DNA of 64,000 nucleotides from Rutidosis leptorrhynchoides (Eukaryota; Streptophyta; Magnoliopsida; Asterales; Asteraceae), in NCBI RefSeq assembly GCF_046630445.1, contig NC_092337.1, positions 369,883,501 to 369,947,500 of the forward strand. Direction: 5' to 3'. The notes under the pieces were generated by a model. That model had not been told where the DNA came from and did not search any database. It saw only the letters and a program-made list of their open reading frames with translations. Position numbers and translations under genes: made by a program. Shown one piece after another: positions 53,654 through 62,098 of the stretch (its first letter is position 1; every line of letters starts with the position of its first letter).

Positions 53654-55133
53654 ACTTTCATGACCCGTCCTAATCCATCTGAACGAAGTCCATATCGATT
53701 ATAAACGATTCACAATAGTTGATTACATCGCGAGGTACTTTACCTCTATATGATACATTTTACAAACATTGCATTCGTTTTTAAAAGACAAACTTTCATT
53801 ACATCGAAAGTTGACAGGCATGCATCCCATTTCATAAAATATCAAACTATCAACGACTTAATAATAATCTTGATAAACTCAATGACTCGAATGTAACGTC
53901 TTTTGAAATATGTCATGAATGACTTCAAGTAATATCTCTAAAATGAGCAAATGCACAGCGGAAAATTTCTTTCGTACCTAAGAATAAACATGCTTTCAAG
54001 TGTCAATCAAAAGGTTGGTGAGTTCATTAGTTTATCATAAATAATCATTTCATAATTTTAATAGACTACAAGATTTCATATTTCCATTTCTCATAAACAT
54101 ACGTCCCATACATAGAGACAAAAATATCATTCATATGGATTGAACACCTGGTAACCGACGTTAACTTAATGAATAGAATATCCCCAAAACAGAACCTCTC
54201 TTCTGTATAATAATCTCGAAGTACTAAAGCATTCGTACCCCGAATGGGACTTGTCAAGATCCATAGATCTATCTTTAGGATTCGCGTCAATCAGGGGCCA
54301 TTTCCCTAAATTCTTAGGTTACCAGACTTGAAGGGCGATATTCAGTTTAATAATCCAACCATAGAATGTAATTTTAAGTACTTGTGTCTATTTCGTAAAA
54401 CATTTATAAAACAGCGCATGTATTCTCAGCCCAAAAATATATAATGCAAAAGCAATTTAAAAAGGGAGCAAATGAAACTCACATTACTGTATTTTATAGT
54501 ATAAATACATATGACAAAACTGAATAAGTGTAGGGTTGGCCTTGGATTCACGAACCTTTAAAGCTTTCCTAAAAGTAAAATACCTCAGACAGGACTCGAA
54601 CCCGCGACCTCTCGTTAACACAAACACCCATCAACCATTGAACTGTTCTGTATTTCCCGATTTAATTAGCTAGTTAAATTTTTTTTAACTCGTCGTTCAT
54701 CATCAATTTCTCGCTGTAACCATTTATCATTATTATTTGATATCACGTTCCATGTTCATCATGTTTATAGTCCAAAGAAAGTGGGTCTCGGCCCAATTAA
54801 GCATTTAACAAATAGCCCATAAATAGCCCACTCCAATAATTATACTCCGTAACATACAGCCTACCATCTTCTTTTTTTTATTTTATTACGGCCCAGGTTT
54901 AACAAATCATTCCAATACCTTATAAAGGGTTTCGGTTCCTTTTGTATTTAATATCATAAATCACGGTATGTAGCAGCCATAAACGACTCGTCCTGTCTTT
55001 ATCATCAGAAAAGTTTCATCACTAACATATCATCTCATCGTCACTCGTTTTCTAATCATAATCATAAACCTAACCTCGACCCACTCATAAAAGGTAAACG
55101 GCCCCACTTGTGTTTTCGTTAAAAAAAATTACA

Positions 55134-55233
<100 letters not shown>

Positions 55234-56450
55234 CGAAGCAGTGAGTTTTAATATAGTGTCAATTTGGATAGTGGGCCATGAATCAAGTGATCATTATAAG
55301 TGCATCATTATTCATCATTATCATGCGTTTAATATTCATATGTACCTCATCTTCTTCTTTACAACTCATCGTAATATATTCAAGAATCATATCATCGAAT
55401 TTCATTGTTTAGTATCTTCTTCATCGCCATTTATCTTTGGTAGTAGAAGCAAGGGAACAGCAGTATCATAAAATGCTTCTTGATCAAGACAGAAGTCAGA
55501 AAAACAGAATTAAATGATGGTGCTACGGTGGTGTCTCAACTGAAAACGGAAAAAAATGTAGCAGCGACAGTAGTTGTGAAAGGTAATGGTTTATGGTTGT
55601 TGCAGGTGTTTGATGGTTAAATGGGTCTTAAACAGAAAAATATAAGTTGACGCATGAATGGTGGTGATTGCCAAAGGTGGTTATGGGTTTTATGTATAAC
55701 AAAGATGGTGATGGTGTTTTCATGGTTGATGTTGTGAGGACCGGACAGAAACATAAATAGTTACAGGTTAATGGTTGTCGTTGGTAATTAAGTAGGTTTT
55801 GAGTGTTTGGACGAACCAGAAACGAACGGTAACAGCAACAGGTAAAGCTCGAACAACTTATTGTTCGGTTTTGAAGTCTGACCGAGACAGTAACAGAATA
55901 TCAAATGGGTTTTAGACCTCATTGTGTAGCAGCAATAATTTAGAAATAGTAATAATATAGAAGGAGGCAGGAGAAGTGCAGCGAGCAGTAAATATATGTA
56001 GGAGATGGTAGTTCTTTGGTTATGAATAGAAGAGATAGAAGGAAGAGAGAGAGAGGGATGAAGGTTGTGGTTCGTGAGCTATGGCAGTAAAAGGAGACGG
56101 TTAATTACAGTAGTAGCCTTGTGATGGCAACGTGGTTCGAAGGTGAAGGTAATCGATGGGGGTTAGGGTGATGTTGGATGGTGGTCTAAGGTGATTTACC
56201 GGAGGATGGTGTCGGGTGGGTGATCAATATGGTGGATTGAGTTCATGGTATATGTGTGAGATTATTTGTATATTCATATGCTATGTTATTATATATAGAG
56301 AATGGATGGATAGAAGGAAGAAATCAAAGTAGAAAACAGTAATACATAATAATATAAAACGATCCGTGAATCTCATATATTTGCTTTGGTGGTGATAGAC
56401 AAAGACAGAGATATTTCCATTCAATTACTATAGCACACAGTAATCTAAAT

Positions 56451-56512
56451 GATAATTATAATATAATAATTAACAAACTCTGATAATTATAATATAATAA
56501 TTAACAAACTCA
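56451..56512 (+). repeat. 31-bp tandem duplication
   Basis: A 31-base unit beginning GATAATTATAATATAATAAT occurs twice in tandem. The 3' LTR has one copy, so it arose after D inserted. Confidence 0.85.
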
Positions 56513-57743
56513 CATGTATCACATAGGTGCACAAACATAACAGTTAGCAGCCGGGTGATATTCCTACCGACAATTCAATAGTGGTATTATATCGTGTACA
56601 TAAAAGTGTTCCTAAAAATTCCAAATTTTTAAATTAAGTCCATTTATTTATTTTTAATATACTTTATTTATATATAGAGATATATTTTAAATAATAATTA
56701 TTATAATAACCTATTTTTATTTTATTAATTTTTAATAACAACAACATATAATACTTCAAATTATATTTCGAATTATTATTTATATATACATACACACATA
56801 TCTATTTACAACTATTTGTTCGTGAATCGTCGAGAGCAGTCGAAGGTCAATTGAATATATTGTAGTGACCCGAAATTTTCCATGTTTATATATATTAATT
56901 GAGATTGATATTTACATGATTAAATGTTTCCAACATGTTAAGCAATCAAATTTGTTAAGACTTGATTAATTGAAATATGTTTCATATAGACAATTGACCA
57001 CCCAAGTTGATCGGTGATTCACGAACGTTAAAACTTGTAAAAACTATTTGATGACATATATATGGATATATATATATAGTTAACATGATACTATGATAAG
57101 AAAACATATCATAAAGTATATTAACAATGAACTACATATGTAAAAACAAGACTACTAACTTAATGATTTTTAAACGAGACATATATGTAACGATTATCGT
57201 TGTAAAGACATTTAATGTATATATATCATATTAAGAGATATTCATACATGATAATATCATGATAATATAATAATTTAAAATCTCATTTGATATTATAAAC
57301 ATTGGGTTAACAACATTTAACAAGATCGTTAACCTAAAGGTTTCAAAACAACACTTACATGTAACGACTAACGATAACTTAACGACGCAGTTAAAATGTA
57401 TATACATGTAGTGTTTTAATATGTATTTATACACTTTTGAAAGACTTCAATACACTTATCAAAATACTTCTACTTAACAAAAATGCTTACAATTACATCC
57501 TCGTTCAGTTTCATCAACAATTCTACTCGTATGCACCCGTATTCGTACTCGTACAATACACAGCTTTTAGATGTATGTACTATTGGTATATACACTCCAA
57601 TGATCAGCTCTTAGCAGCCCATGTGAGTCACCTAACACATGTGGGAACCATCATTTGGCAACTAGCATGAAATATCTCATAAAATTACAAAAATATGAGT
57701 AATCATTCATGACTTATTTACATGAAAACAAAATTACATATCC

Positions 57744-57753
57744 TTTATATCTA
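57744..57753 (+). promoter_or_regulatory. TATA-like box of the E LTR
   Basis: TTTATATCTA at the position of TTTATATATA in A, upstream of an A/C-rich then CT-rich leader. Confidence 0.45.
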
Positions 57754-59727
57754 ATCCATACACCAACGACCAAAAACACCTACAAACACTTTCATTCTTC
57801 AATTTTCTTCATCTAATTGATCTCTCTCAAGTTCTATCTTCAAGTTCTAAGTGTTCTTCATAAATTCCAAAAGTTCTAGTTTCATAAAATCAAGAATACT
57901 TTCAAGTTTGCTAGCTCACTTCCAATCTTGTAAGGTGATCATCCAACCTCAAGAAATCTTTGTTTCTTACAGTAGGTTATCATTCTAATACAAGGTAATA
58001 ATCATATTCAAACTTTGGTTCAATTTCTATAACTATAACAATCTTATTTCAAGTGATGATCTTACTTGAACTTGTTTTCGTGTCATGATTCTGCTTCAAG
58101 AACTTCGAGCCATCCAAGGATCCATTGAAGCTAGATCCATTTTTCTCTTTTCCAGTAGGTTTATCCAAGGAAATTAAGGTAGTAATGATGTTCATAACAT
58201 CATTCGATTCATACATATAAAGCTATCTTATTCGAAGGTTTAAACTTGTAATCACTAGAACATAGTTTAGTTAATTCTAAACTTGTTCGCAAACAAAAGT
58301 TAATCCTTCTAACTTGACTTTTAAAATCAACTAAACACATGTTCTATATCTATATGATATGCTAACTTAATGATTTAAAACCTGGAAACACGAAAAACAC
58401 CGTAAAACCGGATTTACGCCGTCGTAGTAACACCGCGGGCTGTTTTGGGTTAGTTAATTAAAAACTATGATAAACTTTGATTTAAAAGTTGTTATTCTGA
58501 GAAAATGATTTTTATTATGAACATGAAACTATATCCAAAAATTATGGTTAAACTCAAAGTGGAAGTATGTTTTCTAAAATGGTCATCTAGACGTCGTTCT
58601 TTCGACTGAAATGACTACCTTTACAAAAACGACTTGTAACTTATTTTTTTCGACTATAAACCTATACTTTTTCTGTTTAGATTCATAAAATAGAGTTCAA
58701 TATGAAACCATAGCAATTTGATTCACTCAAAACGGATTTAAAATGAAGAAGTTATGGGTAAAACAAGATTGGATAATTTTTCTCATTTTAGCTACGTGAA
58801 AATTGGTAACAAATCTATTCCAACCATAACTTAATCAACTTGTATTGTATATTATGTAATCTTGAGATACCATAGACACGTATACAATGTTTCGACCTAT
58901 CATGTCGACACATCTATATATATTTCGGAACAACCATAGACACTCTATATGTGAATGTTGGAGTTAGCTATACAGGGTTGAGGTTGATTCCAAAATATAT
59001 ATAGTTTGAGTTGTGATCAATACTGAGATACGTATACACTGGGTCGTGGATTGATTCAAGATAATATTTATCGATTTATTTATGTACATCTAACTGTGGA
59101 CAACTAGTTATAGGTTACTAACGAGGACAGCTGACTTAATAAACTTAAAACATCAAAATATATTAAAAGTGTTGTAAATATATTTTGAACATACTTTAAT
59201 ATATATGTATATATTGTTATAGGTTCGTGAATCAACAGTGGCCAAGTCTTACTTCCCGACGAAGTAAAAATCTGTGAAAGTGAGTTATAGTCCCACTTTT
59301 AAAATCTAATATTTTTGGGATGAGAATACATGCAGGTTTTATAAATGATTTACAAAATAGACACAAGTACGTGAAACTACATTCTATGGTTGAATTATCG
59401 AAATCGAATATGCCCCTTTTTATTAAGTCTGGTAATCTAAGAATTAGGGAACAGACACCCTAATTGACGCGAATCCTAAAGATAGATCTATTGGGCCTAA
59501 CAAACCCCATCCAAAGTACCGGATGCTTTAGTACTTCGAAATTTATATCATATCCGAAGGGTGTCCCGGAATGATGGGGATATTCTTATATATGCATCTT
59601 GTTATTGTCGGTTACCAGGTGTTCACCATATGAATGATTTTTATCTCTATGTATGGGATGTGTATTGAAATATGAAATCTTGTGGTCTATTGTTACGATT
59701 TGATATATATAGGTTAAACCTATAACT

Positions 59728-59775
59728 CACCAACATTTTTGTTGACGTTTAAAGCATGTTTATTCTCAGGTGAAT
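59728..59775 (+). promoter_or_regulatory. Conserved hairpin and splice-donor-like site of the E LTR
   Basis: A small inverted repeat (CAACA-TTTT-TGTTG) is followed about 22 bases later by TTCTCAG|GTGAAT, a good match to the plant 5' splice consensus AG|GTAAGT at its key positions. It lies in the inferred transcribed part of the LTR. The same arrangement occurs in A, B, C, D and K. Confidence 0.5.
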
Positions 59776-60115
59776 ATTAAGAGCTTCCGCTGTTGCATAC
59801 TAAAATAAGGACAAGATTTGGAGTCCATGTTTGTATGATATAGTGTAAAAACTGCATTCAAGAAACTGATTTCGATGTAACATATTTGTATTGTAAACCA
59901 TTATGTAATGGTCGTGTGTAAACAGGATATTTTAGATTATCATTATTTGATAATCTACGTAAAGCTTTTTAAACCTTTATTTATGAAATAAAGGTTATGG
60001 TTTGTTTTAAAAAGGAATGCAGTCTTTGAAAAACGTCTCATATAGAGGTCAAAACCTCGCAACGAAATCAATTAATATGGAACGTTTTTAATCAATAAGA
60101 ACGGGACATTTCAGT

Positions 60116-60128
60116 TGGTATCAGAGCG
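60116..60128 (+). promoter_or_regulatory. E primer binding site (initiator tRNA-Met type)
   Basis: TGGTATCAGAGCG two bases after the LTR end; a perfect match to the common TGGTATCAGAGC site. Confidence 0.92.
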
Positions 60129-60152
60129 TTGGTCTTAGAGAACCAGAAAATT

Positions 60153-60199
60153 TGCATTAGTGTGTCTTATCGAGTTTGTTAGGATGCATTAGTGAGTCT
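60153..60199 (+). repeat. Direct repeat in the E leader
   Basis: TGCATTAGTGTGTCT (60153-60167) and TGCATTAGTGAGTCT (60185-60199), also found in D. It is a candidate for an RNA packaging or structural signal, by position only. Confidence 0.75.
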
Positions 60200-60322
60200 G
60201 GACTTCGACCGTGTTTTCTTTAAAAATGATTGCTTAACATTTTTGTTGGAAACTATATATTTTTAACATATGAATATTATGTGATATATTAATCTCTTAA
60301 CGTGTTTGATATTATGTGATAG

Positions 60323-60898
60323 ATGTCTACCTCTAGAACAAGTCCCATTGACTCACCTAATAATAATGAAGAGTCAAATGTAAATTGGAATGATTTGTGG
60401 ACTGATTCACAAGTTCCCGAAGAGGAACCAGAAGAAGAGTCGGAACCGGAAGAAGAATCGGAACCGGAAGAAGAATCGGAACCGGATGAAGAAATAGAAC
60501 CGGTGGGGGAAATAATAAAACGGTTAAGTAAAAGAAAATCCTCAACCAACCGACCAAAGTTAATTATGGTCAATGGTGTTTCCGCCAAGGAAGCAAAATA
60601 TTGGGAGGATTACCAATTCTCCGATGAATCGGATTCCGACGAGAATTCCGATGATGTTATAGAAATTACCCCAACTGAATTTAAAAAGGCAAAAGAAAAT
60701 AATAAGGGAAAGGGCATAAAAATAGAGAAATCTAATTCCAACCCCGATGAACTTTATATGTATCGTCAACCCCCGAAGTCCTTAAGTTGTAACAATGACC
60801 CGGGAACCTCTAAACCACCAGGTTTTTCTAAACCAATGTGGACAACGACGGCTCGTATTAGGGGAACATCATATATCCCTAGAAACTTGGCAAAATGA
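60323..60898 (+). CDS. E accessory ORF 1: acidic repeat protein (191 codons)
   Basis: Complete ORF about 195 bases after the PBS. Residues 1-35 are Ser/Asn/Asp-rich and include WNDLWTDSQV. Residues about 37-60 are four 6-residue repeats (EEESEP three times, then DEEIEP) encoded by an 18-bp unit at 60431-60502. A basic patch KRLSKRKSS follows, then another acidic stretch (DESDSDENSDD), a Lys-rich segment (KKAKENNKGKGIK) and a C-terminus with PPGFSKPMWTTTARIRG. No signal peptide, membrane segment or catalytic motif is seen. Alternating acidic and basic blocks suggest a disordered, perhaps nuclear, protein. I do not recognise the family. ATGATAG-like sequence just before the ATG can be read as a splice acceptor. 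It shares no obvious similarity with the ORFs of C and D. Confidence 0.7.
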   Translation: MSTSRTSPIDSPNNNEESNVNWNDLWTDSQVPEEEPEEESEPEEESEPEEESEPDEEIEPVGEIIKRLSKRKSSTNRPKLIMVNGVSAKEAKYWEDYQFSDESDSDENSDDVIEITPTEFKKAKENNKGKGIKIEKSNSNPDELYMYRQPPKSLSCNNDPGTSKPPGFSKPMWTTTARIRGTSYIPRNLAK

Positions 60899-61073
60899 AC
60901 TAAAACCGAAGAAGAAGAAACGAGCGAGTCGGAATAAGATAGTTGTATTCGTGTGGTGTAATATATGTAATATAGTGTTCTTATGCTTTATGATATATGT
61001 AAAAATTGCTTGTATTAATAAGTATTTTTTTATGAATCTAACTCTTGTCTATTTTACAGTTTAAAAACACAAA

Positions 61074-61757
61074 ATGGATAGACAACCCAATATTTTAAGA
61101 GACCTACCCGGAGACATGATTGATGAAATCTTGTCTAGAGTCGGCCAGAATTCTTCGGCACAACTATTTAAGGCGAGATCAGTTTGTAAGACATTCGAAG
61201 AACGTTCCAAGAATGTCTTGGTTTATAAGAGACTTTCATTTGAAAGATGGGGGATATCACATTGGGAAACCCATAAGTTACGATGTGTTTACTTTGACGC
61301 ATATATTGCGGGGAACCCAAATGCTATTTTACGCAACGGGTTAAGAAATTATTTTGACTCAATATATCCGAATATTGGACTTCGTGATTTAGAAAAAGCG
61401 ACTAACATGCAACATAAAGAAGCATGTTATGCTTACGGATTAGTAATGTTCGCTTCTCACCAAAGTGAGAACAAGAACATCGGGCTACAACTATTAAACA
61501 AAACGTTTCCACAAGTGACGGAGTCGGTAATTGGGGTAAGAAATGAGGTTTTTAGATTATTACGGGACTGTTGGACATTACGTAACCCTCGTCCCTTTGA
61601 TGACGTTACAACACGCTGTCTTATCAACGGCCATAACGGTTATGTTGCACAAGACCAAGGATGGGAAGTAGTCCTAGTAAAACCAGAATGCATGACTTGT
61701 TTCTGGACGTATGAATTACGTGTCTTTATTGCCTTTGCTGAACGACTTGTGTACTAG
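61074..61757 (+). CDS. E accessory ORF 2: F-box protein, probably captured host gene (227 codons)
   Basis: The N-terminus ILRDLPGDMIDEILSRVGQN with LFKARSVCKTFEERS fits an F-box (residues about 7-50), the part that binds SKP1 in SCF ubiquitin ligases. Downstream, GNPNAILRNGLRNYF (about 80-95), LRDLEKATNMQHKEACYAYG and NIGLQLLNKTF follow the plan I know from plant F-box proteins of the At1g67623/At2g35280 type. Cys/His/Trp residues toward the end (TRCLINGHNG, CMTCFWTYEL) suit the same family. The frame is intact over a full-family-like length. It sits between PBS and gag in the same orientation as the element, with no TSD or promoter of its own visible, so I infer transduction by the element. 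A T-rich tract with CTAAC and TTTTACAG ends at about 61061, twelve bases before the ATG. The target of ubiquitination is unknown. Confidence 0.82.
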   Translation: MDRQPNILRDLPGDMIDEILSRVGQNSSAQLFKARSVCKTFEERSKNVLVYKRLSFERWGISHWETHKLRCVYFDAYIAGNPNAILRNGLRNYFDSIYPNIGLRDLEKATNMQHKEACYAYGLVMFASHQSENKNIGLQLLNKTFPQVTESVIGVRNEVFRLLRDCWTLRNPRPFDDVTTRCLINGHNGYVAQDQGWEVVLVKPECMTCFWTYELRVFIAFAERLVY

Positions 61758-62098
61758 CTAGAATTGTCTTCACAACTATCTTGTATCAAAGTTATTGTGT
61801 GCTATATTTCATGCTTTATGTAAAATAAGCGGTATTGTAAGTTTGTAAAATATTGTATAAAAGTTTGAACGCGAAATATTATTATAATCAGTTTTTCATA
61901 TAGAATTGTAGTAGTTGAATTGTATATTAGCTACTAAGTATGAACTTAACGGGTAGGTACTACCCGAATTTAAACTTATAAAACGCTAATATGAAGAAAA
62001 AGCTTTTATAAATGAGTTCATATTATGCTACAAAATACTATTAACTACTCTTAATATTCTGTATGATTAACTTGTTCCATTTAACTATTTTGAAGGAA
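61758..62098 (+). other. E spacer between F-box ORF and gag
   Basis: Non-coding, AT-rich. It contains a second PPT-like AACGGGTAGGTACTACCCG at about 61949-61967, whose GGTAGGTACTACC part is a palindrome. A TTAACTATTTTGAAG acceptor-like sequence ends just before the gag ATG. Confidence 0.6.

Larger units (their letters stand above)
56861..60113 (+). repeat. E 5' LTR (3253 bp)
   Basis: Starts TGTAGTGACCCGAAATTTTCC and ends GGGACATTTCA. Homologous along its length to the A 3' LTR. TATA-like box at 57744-57753. Hairpin CCAACATTTTTGTTG (59730-59744), CAG|GTGAAT (59767-59775) and GAGGTCAAAACCTC (about 60045-60058) are near the 3' end. Confidence 0.94.

Noticed and set aside
61074..61757. F-box ORF as an independent host gene that merely flanks E
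   Set aside because: It lies between the LTR/PBS and gag-pol of one element in the same orientation with no boundary, so belonging to the element is the simpler reading; a nested insertion cannot be fully excluded.
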